Below, piece after piece: positions 22,524-33,729 of a stretch of 64,000 nucleotides of DNA. The notes beneath the pieces were generated by a model. It was not told where the DNA came from. It saw only the letters and a list, made by a program, of their open reading frames with translations, and ran no database searches. Within the stretch, counting starts at the first letter, position 1. The number at the start of each line of letters is the position of its first letter. This DNA comes from Hankyongella ginsenosidimutans. GTDB taxonomy: Bacteria; Pseudomonadota; Alphaproteobacteria; Sphingomonadales; Sphingomonadaceae. The DNA is taken from assembly GCF_005144965.1 (NCBI RefSeq), contig NZ_CP039704.1, positions 806,001 to 870,000 of the forward strand, given 5' to 3'. The position numbers and the translations under genes are program-made.

Positions 22524-24155
22524 ATGGCTGACTATGTAATTATTGGAGGTGGGTCGTCGGGCGGCGTTATCGCCAGCCGGTTGTCCGAGGACCCCGATGT
22601 CACCGTTTGCCTGCTCGAGGCAGGCGGCCCAGGCACCTCGCCGCTTGTGTCCACGCCCGGCGCTTTTGCGGCGCTGATCCAAGACTATCGGATCAATACG
22701 CTCAACTGGCGGTTCAACACCGACCCTTCAAAGGCGCTCAACGACCGCCGCCTCTACAATCCGCGCGGGAAGATGCTGGGTGGATCGAGCGGTATGAACG
22801 GGATGGTCTATATCCGCGGCGACCGGTCGGATTTCGACCACTGGGCCGAACTCGGCAACGACGGCTGGGGTTACAACGATGTCCTGCCCTATTTCCGCAA
22901 GGCTGAGAATAATGAGCGCGGTGAGGATGAGTTTCACGGCTCGTCGGGACCGCTTCACGTATCCAACGGCAAGCGCGAATTCGATGTCTATGATGCTTTC
23001 ATCGAGGCGGCGACTGGACTGGACCATCAAGCCAATCCGGACTTCAATGGTGCCAGCCAGGAAGGTGTCGGCATCTATCAGTTTACCGTGAAGGACGGGA
23101 AGCGCGCCAGCGTGAAGGCGTGTTACCTTGATCCGGTGATGGGCAGGCGCGGCAACCTCCGCGTCGAAGTACATGCCCGCGTCCATCGTATCAGGTTTGA
23201 GGGCAACCGCGCGGTGGCAGTCGAGTATTCCCAGGACGGGCAGTTGAAGACGATCCCGTGCGAAAAGGAAGTCATTGTCAGCGGCGGCGCTATAATTCGC
23301 CCCAACTGTTGATGCTTTCCGGTATCGGACCGCGTGATGAGTTGGAGAAGCATGGAATCGAAGTGATTCATGATATTCCCGGTGTCGGCCAGAATCTTCA
23401 CGACCATCCTGACCTGATGCTGGTCTACCAGTCGAAGAAGCGGCTCGGGATCGCACTCAATGTCGTTGGCGCGCTCAAGACCGTGCGAGACCTATTCCAG
23501 TATCTCACGCAAAGGAAAAGCTGGCTGGCATCGCCGCCCACGGCTGCAGGCGGTTTCTTGCGATCCGCGCCGGGGCAGAACCGGGCGGACTGCCAGGTCC
23601 ATGTCGTGCCGCTCGCCTATCGCGACCATGCGCGCGACTACAAGCTGATGACGAAATGGGGCTATACGATCATTCTCAATATTGGGCCCAAAGAGCCGCG
23701 GCTGGGTTGCCTTACATGACTCAAACCCCGAATCCGATCCCAAGATTGACCTCAATCTCTTGAGTCATCCCGACGACCTCAAGACGTTGCGCAATGCCTT
23801 CCGTGTCGTGCAGGAGATCCTGCATTCGGATCGCATGAAGGCGATGATGAAACGGCCTCTCTATCCTGACCGCTACCTTGAAACTGATGAAGAGATCGAC
23901 GCCTATATCCGGGCAGAAGCCAATCATGCTTATCATCCGGTGGGAACATGCAAGATGGGCACCGACGAGATGGCGGTGGTCGACAACCGCCTGCGCGTTC
24001 ACGGCCTCGCAAATATCCGCGTGGCCGATGCCTCGATCATGCCATCAGTCGTCAACGGCAACACCAATGCAACCTGCATCATGATCGGCGAGAAAGCCGC
24101 CGACATGATCCGGCACGATAATATGAGCAGCAAGAATAGCATCGCAGAATATTGA
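22524..24155 (+). CDS. GMC-family FAD-dependent alcohol dehydrogenase, frameshifted
   Basis: A choline-dehydrogenase-like flavoprotein of about 540 residues oxidising a primary alcohol. It has the N-terminal dinucleotide fold ([20 protein letters not shown]), the GMC signature 1 ([18 protein letters not shown]) and signature 2 region ([11 protein letters not shown]). The active-site His is in [13 protein letters not shown] and the Asn in [19 protein letters not shown]. Frames change near 23290 and 23705, each a single-base event. It is placed between the aldehyde dehydrogenase and acyl-CoA ligase, an order reminiscent of polyethylene-glycol and other alcohol-oxidising operons of sphingomonads. 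Its last codons overlap motif copy 2. Confidence 0.9.
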
Positions 24156-24164
24156 ATTGGACGA
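24133..24164 (+). promoter_or_regulatory. 32-bp repeated regulatory motif, copy 2
   Basis: This copy keeps all 17 invariant positions and differs from copy 1 mainly at positions 8-18. It lies across the GMC stop codon and ends 120 bp before the acyl-CoA ligase start. That suggests a second transcription unit beginning here. Confidence 0.62.
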
Positions 24165-24284
24165 TTGGATCAATGCTGCAGACACAGATGCTTACGAAAA
24201 GAAGTCCGGAGAGGCCTATCGCATGTCAGTTTATTATGTGTCGACTGCGCCATTGTGGGCGAGCGCCTTAGAGGAGCGCGGCTG

Positions 24285-25825
24285 ATGGACGTCCGTACGC
24301 AAATACGTCGCGCCGCACGTTATTTCGCCCAGCAAGAGGCTCTCGTTCACGGCCACAGGCGGTTGACTTTCTCGGAAGCCTGGTTGCGCGGCGTGAAGCT
24401 CGCAAATGCTCTTGCGGAGTGCGGCCTTCAACCGGGTGACCGGATTGCTACGCTGGAGAAGAACTCCATCGAGGCCGCCGACATCATACTGGCGGCTGCC
24501 ATTGGAAACTATACGCGTGTTCCTCTCTATGCGCGCAACCGATGTGAAGCGCACGCCCATATGATCGCGAGTACCGGATCTCGGTTGGCGCTGGTCGATG
24601 AGGCATTGGCTTCGGAGTTGGCGGGGCTGGATGCCCAAGCTCCGACGCTTGAGCGGATCATTATCCGCGATCACAACTATGAGAATTGGTTGGCGACAGC
24701 CTCGGACCGGGATCCTGATCCCGTCGTCGCGCCGGAGGACTATTGTGTCATCCGCCACACCGGCGGCACGACGGGCAAACCCAAGGGCGTTGCCTATCGG
24801 CACCGTTCATGGATGACGATCTCCGCCGCATTTTTCAGCATCGGCCCCAAGTGGCCCCAGGGGATGCCATTCTGCATGTCGGCCCGTTGTCCCATGCATC
24901 GGGCTTCCTGTTCGTGCCGGCCTGGTATTGCGGCGCCCGCAACGTGATGATGGACGGCTTCGATCCAGCGTCCTTTCTTGACACTCTCGAGCAGGAACGG
25001 ATCAGCCATGCCTTTGTAGCCCCCACCATGCTCAATGCCATAGTGCATCACGACGGGGCATATGGCCGCCACTTTCCGAATTTGAAGTTTCTGCTGAGTG
25101 CTTCAGCGCCGATCTCCGAGCCGACGCTTCGCAAGTCGTGCCAGATATTCGGGAATCATGTTCTTCATTCGGGCTATGGACAGACCGAAATCCTGCCCAT
25201 CGCGTCTATGGGGCCCAACGAGTGGTTCGGCGAATTTGAAGGTTCTGCCCCAATTCGGGCGGTCGGACGTCCCATGAGTGGCGCCGATATCGAAATCCGT
25301 AACGAGGACGGAAAGGTGCTGGGACCAAACGAGCCCGGCGAGATCGTCGCACGGTTCGAAAATGGCCAGATGGAGGAATTCTGGAACGATCCGGAGGAAA
25401 CCGCCCGGCGCATGGAAGATGGCTGGGTCAAAACCGGCGATGTCGGCATGATCGACACAAACGGATTTTTGTATCTGCTCGATCGCAACAACGACATGAT
25501 CGTGTCAGGCGGCTTCAATATCTATCCCACCGAAATCGAAAACGTAATTGCCGACCATCCCGGTGTACTCGAGGTCGCGGTCTTTGGCGTGCCCCATGAA
25601 AAATGGGGTGAAACGCCGCTTGCAATGGTGCGTGTCAAGCCCGGAGCACAAATCACGGAGACCGAGATAATAGATTTGGTGCGCCAGCGTCTGGGCTCCG
25701 CAAAAAGCCAAGCAAGGTCGTTTTACCGCCGAGCCACTGCCGTTGAGCAATGTCGGAAAGGTGCTTCGTTCAAAGCTTCGAGAGCCCTATTGGGCGGGCC
25801 AGGACCGGCGCATTTCGGGGCATGA
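24285..25825 (+). CDS. Acyl-CoA ligase (AMP-forming), frameshifted
   Basis: ATP-dependent activation of a carboxylic acid to its CoA thioester. About 513 residues of the ANL superfamily. It has the P-loop CVIRHTGGTTGKPKG, the A5 motif HSGYGQTEILPIAS and A7 WVKTGDVGMID. A8 is LLDRNNDMIVSGGFNIYPTE, and the catalytic A10 Lys region is NVGKVLRSKLRE. The ATG at 24285 follows GAGGAGCG. Shifts lie near 24850, where WPQGDAILHVGPLSHASG resumes, near 25700, where RLGSAKKPSKVVLPPEPLPL resumes, and near 25820. It probably activates the acid made by the dehydrogenase pair upstream. Confidence 0.9.
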
Positions 25826-25891
25826 CCGACGCAGCCATCCTAGCCACATCCTCTATTCCGGTGACCGCCTGCCGGCGCGCGGGAGACTGCA

Positions 25892-26685
25892 ATGGACTAT
25901 GAATACATCCTGGTTGAGCAACGCGGCCCAGCGCTTTGGGTGACCCTCAACCGGCCGGCAGCGTTGAACAGTCTGTCGTTGGCTTTGGCCGAGGAACTCG
26001 CCGCAGCGATCGAGGCAGCGGAAGCAGATGCGACGGTGCGCGCTTGCATTCTTACCGGCGCCGGACGGGCGTTTTGCGCTGGCGCGGATCTGCTCGCAAT
26101 TGGCGATGGAACAGGCGGACAAACTCTCGCCGAACGCTTAAATCTGTTTCTGCCGCCGCTCGGTCAGGCTTTTAACAGGATCGAGACGTCGCGCCTTCCG
26201 ATAATTGCGGCGGTCAACGGCCTTACGCTCGCCGGCGGCTTGGAACTGGTGTTGTGCTGTGATCTCGTCATTGCCGCGCACCCGGCCAGATTTGGCGACG
26301 CCCATGCAAATTACGGCCTGTTGCCCGGCGGTGGAGGGTCGGTTCGACTCCTAGGAAGATCGGCGAAGCGCGTGCGAAACATCTGATGATGACCGGCGGG
26401 ACCATCTCGGCTGCCGAGATGAAGGAAGCCGGACTCGTGACCCAACTGGTTGCTCCCGAGGATCTCATTGCGGCAGCGCAAGCGCTGGTAGAATCTCTTG
26501 CAGAAAAGAGCCGGCCAGGGCTCGCCTACATGAAGCAGCTAGTCCGCGCTGCGCAGGATAGCTCGCTCGAAGTCGGGCTGCGTCAGGAACTCGAAACCAT
26601 GGCTGCTTACGCCTTGTCCAACGACATTGTCGAAGGACTGGCGGCATTCCGGGAGAAGCGGAAGCCCGATTTTTCCGACCGGTGA
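25892..26685 (+). CDS. Enoyl-CoA hydratase/isomerase
   Basis: Crotonase-fold hydratase of about 264 residues. The CoA-binding and oxyanion segments are GAGRAFCAGADLLAIGDG and AAVNGLTLAGGLELVLCCD. The catalytic-Glu regions are GDAHANYGLLPGGGGSVRL (Asn at the usual first-Glu position) and the C-terminal helices. A shift near 26355 rejoins LPRKIGEARAKHLMMTGG. Presence of Glu in GLELVL but loss of the second Glu is seen in some isomerase-like members, so hydration of the usual trans-enoyl substrate is likely but unproven. It is closely followed by the thiolase. Confidence 0.87.
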
Positions 26686-26728
26686 GACCTGATCGGATGC
26701 GGAACACATTGGAAGAATGGATCAACGA

Positions 26729-27966
26729 ATGACCGACATATTCGTCATGGGGTTGGGATGACCCCGTTCGGAAAACAGTTCGACAAGAGCCTGAAAATGC
26801 TCTGCGCCGAAGCTTCGTCGCAGGCCTTTTCCGACGCAGGATGCACCGCCGGCGATGTCGAAGCCATCTTCTTCGGCAATTGCGTCCAGGGGCATATGGA
26901 GGGCCAGGACATGATCCGCGGCGAAATCGTGGCGCGAGCGATGGGCATCTCAAGCGTTCCCGTGGTGAATGTCGAAAACGCATGTGCGACGGCTTCCACG
27001 GCCTTGCACATGGCCGCCGCCTATGTTCGATCGGGGGCAGCGGATGTCGTACTCGCGCTCGGCGCGGAGAAGATGTACTCGCCCGACAAGGCGCTCATGT
27101 TCAGTGCATTCGATGGCGCTTGGGACGTGCATGAAACCGAGTCGGGCCGCGCGCAGCTGCTGGCCATGGGCAATGGCGTCGATGTTCCGGAAGGAACGAC
27201 ATCGAGTCAGCCTTACAGCGTTTTCATGGATGTATACGCCGCGATGGCACGCGCGCACATGAAGACCTACGGCTCGACGCAAGCGCAAATCGCGGCCGTC
27301 TCGGCGAAAAATCACATGCATTCGACGCGCAATCTGCTTGCCCAGTATCGCCTCCCATATACCGTCGAAAGTGTACTCGCTGCGCCTCCGATCGTTTACC
27401 CGTTCACACTGCCGATGTGCTCCCCGATCAGCGACGGCGCCGCCGCTGCGATCATCTGCAGCGAAGCCGGTCGGCGCAAACTGTCGGCAGCCCCGGACAG
27501 GGCGCTAAGAATCCTGGCGTCTGTGCTGCAAACCGGCGCCGCGCGCGATCCCTTTGATTATGACCACCATGTCAGCCGCCTTGCGGCGAACCGGGCCTAT
27601 GCGATGGCCGGCGTGGGGCCAGAAGATATTGGCGTCGCGGAGGTGCATGACGCCACGGCGGTTGGCGAGATCATTGAAATCGAGGCGCTCGGCCTGACGC
27701 CGCCTGGCGAGGGCGGACTCGCGGCAGAGCGCGGTGAGACGGCGCTGGGTGGGCGTATTCCGGTAAACACGTCGGGCGGGCTTGAATGCAAGGGACATCC
27801 GATCGGCGCCACCGGGCTCGGCCAAATCTACGAGCTTGCGCTGCAATTGCGCGGCGAGGCGGAAGATCGACAGGTTCCGAATGCCCGGTTCGCGATCGCG
27901 CAGAACGGCGGAGGTGTCATCGGGGTGGAAGAGGCGGTGGTCGCCGTCACGATCCTGGGCCGGTAG
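26729..27966 (+). CDS. SCP2-type thiolase / acetyl-CoA acetyltransferase
   Basis: Thiolytic cleavage of a 3-ketoacyl-CoA. About 412 residues with the catalytic Cys in NVENACATASTALHMA, the His in GGLECKGHPIGATGLGQ and the closing AQNGGGVIGVEEA. The absence of the second classical Cys motif (CxG near the end) is typical of sterol-carrier-protein-2-type thiolases, which often act on 2-methyl-branched substrates. The true ATG is taken at 26729 (MTDIFVMG, then GMTPFGKQ), needing one extra G near 26750. The uninterrupted part begins at 26758. Confidence 0.88.
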
Positions 27967-28003
27967 TTGTCAGAGCGCGCCTAGGGAAACACGGGGTCAC
28001 GAT

Positions 28004-29149
28004 ATGAACTTTGAGCTGTCCGATGAACAACGCATGGCGGTGGAAACCGTCCGCCGCTTTCTCGACAACAAGCTTGAGCCGGAAATCCGCCGGCATGGGG
28101 AGCGATTCATCCCCAAACCGCTCATGAAGGAATGGACTCAAGCACTGACCGGCTATGGCCATATTACCGCACCGCATCAGGAGCAATGGGGCGGGCTTGA
28201 TATGGGATGGCTCACTCATCTGCTCATTTTCGAGGAGATCGCCTATTCCTCGCTCGATGTGGCCATACCCGGCTTCATCAACGCGGTTGGCGCAGAACTC
28301 ATCCGCCGCTTCGCCCCGGAGACGATCAAGCAACGCTATCTTGCCGACCTCGTCGCGGCCGAGAAGTTCGTTTCGCTCGGCATCTCGGAGCCCGATGTCG
28401 GCTCGGACGTCGCCGCCATCAAGACACGCGCCGTACGAGACGGCGATTTCTGGGTCATCAATGGCGAAAAGACCTGGATCACCAACGGAGCCTACTCGGA
28501 CATCTTCATCTGTACGTGCAAGACTGGCGAAAATGAAGTCACTCACATCCTGGTCGATCGTGACGAGAGTGAGTATGAGGTGCGCGATATCCAGAAGATG
28601 GCGCTCAACGGCCAATCGACTGCACAGATATTCCTGTCCGATTGCCGCGTACCGGTGGCAAACACGATCGGCCGGGTCGGCGATGGATTGCGCAATACGT
28701 TGCAAGTGTTCGAGATTGCCCGCTGCCATATGGCGATGTGGAGTATCGGCATCGCACGGCGAGCAATGGATGAGGCGATCGCGTACGCTCGCGATCGCGC
28801 GCAGCATGGCAAGAAGATCGCCGGCCATCAGCTGATCGCCGACAAGATCGCCATCATGGCGACCAAGATCGACGCAGCCCGTCTGTTGACGCACCGGGCA
28901 ATATCCCTCGTCCAGGCGGGCACGCGCGCAGAGACGGAATGCTCGATGGCCAAGTGGTACGCCACCGAAATGGCGATCGAAGCGACGCGCGATGCGCTTC
29001 AGATCCATGGCGGCAACGGCGTCACCCGCGAATTCATCGTTGAGCGGCTGGTGCGTGAGGCGATCATTTGCCCCATCCCCGATGGCACGACGGAGATTCA
29101 AAAGCTTGTTGTTTCGCGCGCCCTGACCGGCATTCAAGCCTTTCGGTAA
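28004..29149 (+). CDS. Acyl-CoA dehydrogenase
   Basis: FAD-dependent introduction of the alpha-beta double bond. 381 residues, uninterrupted. FAD/substrate signatures are SLGISEPDVGSDVAAIKTRA and WVINGEKTWITNGAYSDIFI, with C-terminal helices YATEMAIEATRDALQIHGGN and GVTREFIVERLVREA. At the catalytic-Glu position (YEGT in most family members) the sequence is IPDGTTEIQKL, so Asp replaces Glu. The electron acceptor (ETF) is not encoded here. It is part of the beta-oxidation set between thiolase and SDR. Confidence 0.93.
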   Translation: MNFELSDEQRMAVETVRRFLDNKLEPEIRRHGERFIPKPLMKEWTQALTGYGHITAPHQEQWGGLDMGWLTHLLIFEEIAYSSLDVAIPGFINAVGAELIRRFAPETIKQRYLADLVAAEKFVSLGISEPDVGSDVAAIKTRAVRDGDFWVINGEKTWITNGAYSDIFICTCKTGENEVTHILVDRDESEYEVRDIQKMALNGQSTAQIFLSDCRVPVANTIGRVGDGLRNTLQVFEIARCHMAMWSIGIARRAMDEAIAYARDRAQHGKKIAGHQLIADKIAIMATKIDAARLLTHRAISLVQAGTRAETECSMAKWYATEMAIEATRDALQIHGGNGVTREFIVERLVREAIICPIPDGTTEIQKLVVSRALTGIQAFR

Positions 29150-29254
29150 GGCTCAGACGAAAACGACAGCGTCGACGGAAATGGAGCCGCGTGCCTGACT
29201 CGCACAGGATCAAATGCGCAGATGCGTCGCTCAGGTAAAAGAGGCAGACAAGCG

Positions 29255-30155
29255 ATGGACGAAGAGCTTCGTTTCGATGGCAGGGTAGTGGTTGTGACCG
29301 GAGCCGGAGGCGGACTTGGGCGCCAGTACGCGCTGATGTTTGGCGGGCGCGGAGCCAAGGTGGTGGTGAATGATCTGGGTGGCGACGAGAAGGGAGCGGC
29401 AGCTGCTCCACAGCCGCTGACAATGTGGTCGACGAAATTCGAGCCACGGGCGGTCAGGCGGTGGCAAATTATGCGTCGGTCGAGGAGGGCGCGCTGATCA
29501 TCCAAGCCGCGGTTGACAACTTCGGAACCGTTGACGTCGTCATCAACAATGCCGGCATCCTGCGCGATGTGAGCTTCCACAAAATGACCGACGAAGACTG
29601 GACACTGCTTCAGCGGGTCCATCTGAATGGGACGCGGGCAGTGACGCAGGCAGCATGGCCGATACTGCGCGACAAGGGCTATGGCCGCATCGTCATGACC
29701 ACGTCTGCAGCCGCAATCTACGGCAACTTCGGTCAGGCCAACTATGCCGCAGCCAAGCTCGGAATATTGGGGCTTGCGAACGCGCTGGCGGAGGAGGGGC
29801 GGTCCAGAAACATCCAGGTTAATACGATCGCCCCAATCGCCGCATCGCGTATGACCGCGACTGCCTTTCCACAAGAGTTTCTCGCCAATCTCAGAGCGGA
29901 AGCGATCAGTCCATTGGTCGGTTGGCTTGCGCACGAGAATTGCAGCGAAACCAAAGGGCTTTTGAAGTTGGAGCCGGCTATATCGCCAAGCTTAGGTGGG
30001 AGCGCGCGCTTGGGCACGCCTTCGGAGCGGACAGGGCGTTCACGCTCGATGATGTCGCCCGGCACTGGGGTAGAATTGTCGACTTCACGGATGCCGAGCA
30101 CCCGCTCGGGCTGAATGACAGCCTTGAGGCGGTAGAACGGGCGCTGAGAGCGTAA
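29255..30155 (+). CDS. Multifunctional-enzyme-type 3-hydroxyacyl-CoA dehydrogenase (SDR), frameshifted
   Basis: Short-chain dehydrogenase of about 300 residues, like the dehydrogenase part of peroxisomal MFE-2/HSD17B4. It has the cofactor site [20 protein letters not shown], then VVVNDLGGD and [14 protein letters not shown]. The catalytic Ser and Tyr-x-x-x-Lys lie in [20 protein letters not shown]. The C-terminal extension ([30 protein letters not shown]) is typical of this subgroup. Breaks fall near 29400 and 29960. It would oxidise the 3-hydroxyacyl-CoA produced by the hydratase. It is the last gene before TonB receptor 2. Confidence 0.88.
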
Positions 30156-30241
30156 TCAACCCGATGAATTACCATGATATTTTTGAGCGGCCGTCGGGCT
30201 GCCGATGGCGTCGTGCTGCCGCCAGATATCGATGAGCAGCA

Positions 30242-30273
30242 GGAATAGTTCTGCAGCGAATTGAATTGGACGA
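30242..30273 (+). promoter_or_regulatory. 32-bp repeated regulatory motif, copy 3
   Basis: Nearly identical to copy 1 (25 of 32 bases, by my count). It ends 64 bp before the start of the second TonB receptor, almost the same distance as copy 1 to receptor 1. The parallel placement is the strongest sign that the motif is a promoter or operator element. Confidence 0.7.
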
Positions 30274-30337
30274 CGGCCCTCAAATGCCGCCAAACGGCAT
30301 GAACTACACAATATCTCCTGGGAAGAGAGGATCAGCC

Positions 30338-32489
30338 ATGAGAGGATGTCTATTGGCTTCTGCCGCGTTGTTGTGCTCGGGAACAGCATTTGCCCAGGAA
30401 GCAACGCCCCAGGCGAACGACCAAACCGGGAGCGCCACGGAAGCGCTGGCTGAGGACATTGTCGTTACCGCCACCAAAAGGGCTATGGCGAAAGCGTGCA
30501 GAAAGTACCGATGGCGGTCACGGCTTTTGGTGAAGCGCAGCTGGATGCCAAGTTCGTCCAGAATCTTCAAAGTCTGAGCTACGACGTTCCCAACGTCCAG
30601 CTCGAGGATGTGGGTACGGCACCGGGCTATGCCAATTTCACTATCCGGGGCCTCGGCATCAACAGCACGATCCCATCGATCGACCCCACCGTAGGCGTTT
30701 TCACTGACGGTATTTACCTCGGCATCAACGCTGGTGTCGTGCTGGACAACTTCGACCTTGAGGGGATCGAAGTTCTGCGTGGACCGCAAGGCTTGCTTTT
30801 CGGTCGCAACGTTACCGGCGGTGCCGTGGTTGTGCGGACCACGCGGCCCAGCTTCGATTTTGGAGCCAAAGCCAAGCTATCCATTGAAACGGGACTGAAA
30901 AGACCGTAAGCGGCACGGTTACCGGACCTATCGTCGATGACGTTTTGGCTGCCAAATTGGCCGTCTACTACAGCGACGACAATGGCTGGTTTCGCAACCG
31001 CTTCGACAATCGCAGCTTCGGTAAATCACATGACCTTATCATTCGCCCGGCACTTTCGCTCAAGGGTGGCGACCGCTTCCGAATGGATCTCCGCTATGAG
31101 CATGGCGATGTCGAAAGCGATGGAGCCCCTGTCCAGAGTCACGCGCTGTTTCCCGCGACAGCTTCAGGTTTTCGATCAATTTCCCAGGTTTCTATGATGC
31201 CAAATGGGACCAGGCGATCGTGGAAACCAACATCGATGTCGGTCTGGGCGAAGGCGTCTTCACCAACATCGCTGGCTATCGGAAATTCCGATCCTCCGCG
31301 GGCGCTGATATCGATGGAACACCACAGTCCTTCTTTCATGCCTTTTTCGAAATCGACCAGGATCAACTCAGCGACGAACTTCGTTATGCCGGAAGGTTCG
31401 GTGACGTCGAATTGACAACCGGTCTATACTATTTTTCCCAGGATCTTCGTTACGCCGAGCTGCGGAATCTTTTGGGCGGTGCTCGGATCGTTTCCGGTGG
31501 GGTACGCAAGACCAGACAACATGGGGCATTTTGCTTCGACCGACTGGCATTTCACCGATACGCTGACCTTGAATCTCGGCGCGCGGTATAGTTGGGAACG
31601 CAAAGCCGTTCGGGTCTCGGCCTTACGCGCAAATGGTTGCAATCTAGACACGCTGATCTGTGCAACCAATTTCGCCGACGCGGCAAAATGGCGAGGGTTT
31701 ACGCCGAAAATCGGCCTTCAGTGGAAGCCGGATGACGACACGCAGATTTATGGCCTTTACACGCGCGGGTTCCGCAGCGGCGGATATAATTTGCGCAACA
31801 CCGATCCCGCTGTGCCGCCGGGGCCATTCAATCAAGAGACCCAGGACAGTTTCGAACTCGGCGCCAAGAAGCAATTCGGGCGCCACCGGATCAACCTGGC
31901 GGCCTTCTACAATCGCATGAAGGACCTGCAGCGCGAGATCAACCTGCCCGGACCGCTTGGCGTCAGCCAGGTCATACGGAACACCGCCGACGCCACAATC
32001 AAAGGCGTCGAGGCCGAGGGGCAGTTTTTCTTTGTCCAACCTCGTGATTTCGGGTCAGCTCGGCTACGTGAATGGCCAGTATCGCAACGTCCAGTTCGAC
32101 CTCAGCGGTGATGGCGTCATCAACGATGTGGATCGTGCGCTCAAATTGCCAAGGCTGTCGCCATGGACCTATGGCGTGGGGCTGACTTATGATCAGCAGC
32201 TTGGCGAATTGGGGACAGCAACGGCGCGTGTCAGCTTCACGCATCGCGACAAGGCGGCATTCACCGACAACAACGTCGGCTTCCTTCAGGGCCGATATGC
32301 TCGATGCGAGCCTCACATTGGCGACCGACAACAAGCACTGGCGCTTCTCCATCTATGGCCGAAACCTCCTGAATGAGGTGACGATTGGCGGCGATACACC
32401 TTTGCCGGCGGCCTTCGGGGCACGGGTGCAAGCCTTTCACCGCTAAACAGGGGCGCGTCATCGGCGGAGAAGTGGCGATTAGCTTCTAG
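30338..32489 (+). CDS. TonB-dependent outer-membrane receptor 2, frameshifted
   Basis: Second receptor, about 717 residues after repair. It shows a signal peptide (LLASAALLCSGTAFAQ), a TonB box (EDIVVTATKR) and a plug domain (QKVPMAVTAFGEAQLDAKF, IEVLRGPQGLLFGRNVTGG). The barrel includes QIYGLYTRGFRSGGYNLRN and DNKHWRFSIYGRNLLNE, ending GEVAISF with the terminal aromatic. The frame changes many times (near 30480, 30905, 31195, 31480, 32040, 32300 and 32430). It is as divergent from receptor 1 as family members generally are. It may import the same substrate or a breakdown intermediate. Confidence 0.88.
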
Positions 32490-32548
32490 GCCATTTTCGA
32501 GGCGAGTGGAATCACCCGCCAACTCGGAAAATGCCCAAGATCAATTTG

Positions 32549-32602
32549 CTAGAGCATTTCCTGCCGGAAAGCCGGTTCCCACTTCTGCGCGAAATGCTCT
32601 AG
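32549..32602. repeat. Long inverted repeat downstream of TonB receptor 2
   Basis: Arms CTAGAGCATTTC (32549-32560) and GAAATGCTCTAG (32591-32602) are perfect over 12 bp. They enclose about 30 bp containing a further small CCGG-based symmetry. It lies between the convergent ends of the receptor and the LysR gene. It can serve as a two-way terminator. The arm sequence resembles dispersed intergenic palindromes of alphaproteobacteria. Confidence 0.7.
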
Positions 32603-32652
32603 CTGATCGCGACGGATGCAGCGGATTTCCGATCGCACCCCGCCCCTTGCCG

Positions 32653-33562
32653 TTAATCCGATGATGCGGTGCGCCATGCCTGACGAACAAGGCTGACGAG
32701 CGCACGGCCAGCCGGTTTTACCTGCCAGCGGCTACGCACAGCATAACAAAGCGTCAATGGATCGAATAAACCGATTCCCTCCAAGGCCACGAAATTGGCG
32801 CGAAACCATGAGTTCTCGGTGAACTGTTTTGCAACCATCCCGATAGCATCGGATGTGGCAACGATCCGTCGAACCAATTGAAAATAGTCTGTCATGTGGA
32901 TCCAGTCAGCGGGACGCTTACCGCTTTTCGTACATCTGCTGAATGATCGATGTGTAGGGTTCGGAAGATGAGGGCACTACGAATTCGAACTGGACCAGCG
33001 GCTCCTTGCTGGTCGGGTTTATCCCCAGAATGGGATGATTGTTCCGCACAAAGGCAGTATTTCGATCGAGGCGACCCGCTCGCACTTGAATTCCGGCCAG
33101 CGTGCAAAGGCCGCTTCAAGTCCAAAGGCGACATCGATATCGCCGCGCGACAGGAGTCGCACGCCCCTTTCGCTGTTGCCCGAAACGACTTCGACGCGCA
33201 CTGCCGGATGGCGCCGCAGCAAAGAAACCAGAGGTTGGGTGAGCAACCAGTCGATTGACCCTGGGAACAGTCCGATTCGAAGCGGGCCCGCATAGGCGTC
33301 GGCGCGGCGGGCTGTATCTCCGAGTAGTTCAGCTGCGTCGGCAAGCGCGCGCTGCGCGATCAATAAATTCGCGTCCCTCCTCTGTCGGCATCGCGCCCCG
33401 TGAGGTCCGATGGAAAAGGGAATAGCCAAGATGCCGTTCGAGTTCAGCGACACTCTTGGTCACCGCCGACTGCGTGACACCAACCGCATCCGCTGCCCTG
33501 GAGAAGGAACGAAGCTGACCAACCGCGACGGCATGCTTGAGGCGAGAATCGAGCATGGACAT
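32653..33562 (-). CDS. LysR-family transcriptional regulator, frameshifted
   Basis: About 300 residues. The winged helix-turn-helix is at the N-terminus (LKHAVAVGQLRSFSRAADAV, GVTQSAVTKSVAELERHLGY, SLFHRTSRGAMPTEEG). The effector-binding domain follows in shifting frames (LRIGLFPGSIDWLLTQPLVS, VEVVSGNSERGVRLLSRGDI), ending RALVSLVRQAWRTA. The start ATG is at 33562. Motif copy 4 is 8 bp upstream, between this gene and the divergent CaiB gene, the classic LysR arrangement of regulator, operator and target. I infer that it senses a pathway intermediate and controls all four motif-bearing units. Confidence 0.88.
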
Positions 33563-33570
33563 GCCCCACA

Positions 33571-33602
33571 GGAATAATTGCTCCAGAGAATGAATTAGGC
33601 GA
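33571..33602 (+). promoter_or_regulatory. 32-bp repeated regulatory motif, copy 4
   Basis: The most divergent copy; all 17 invariant positions are retained. It sits in the divergent promoter region of the LysR and CaiB genes. Read in the plus direction it faces the CaiB gene, 127 bp away, and abuts the LysR start on the other strand. Confidence 0.65.
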
Positions 33603-33729
33603 ATCAAGGTCATTTTGTCAATCTTACTTTCGACACTGCCGCCCAGCACGACTGCAACCCGTCTCGAAATCTGGAGCGGCGAAACGGCCTGGATCAAAGC
33701 GCCAAGGTCTCAGACGCAGGTATGCCTGA

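Noticed and set aside
18193..25825. Cluster assigned outright as a polyethylene-glycol (peg) operon
   Set aside because: Receptor, aldehyde dehydrogenase, GMC and CoA-ligase order is similar, but the permease and AraC regulator are absent and a full beta-oxidation set follows. Only the resemblance is noted.
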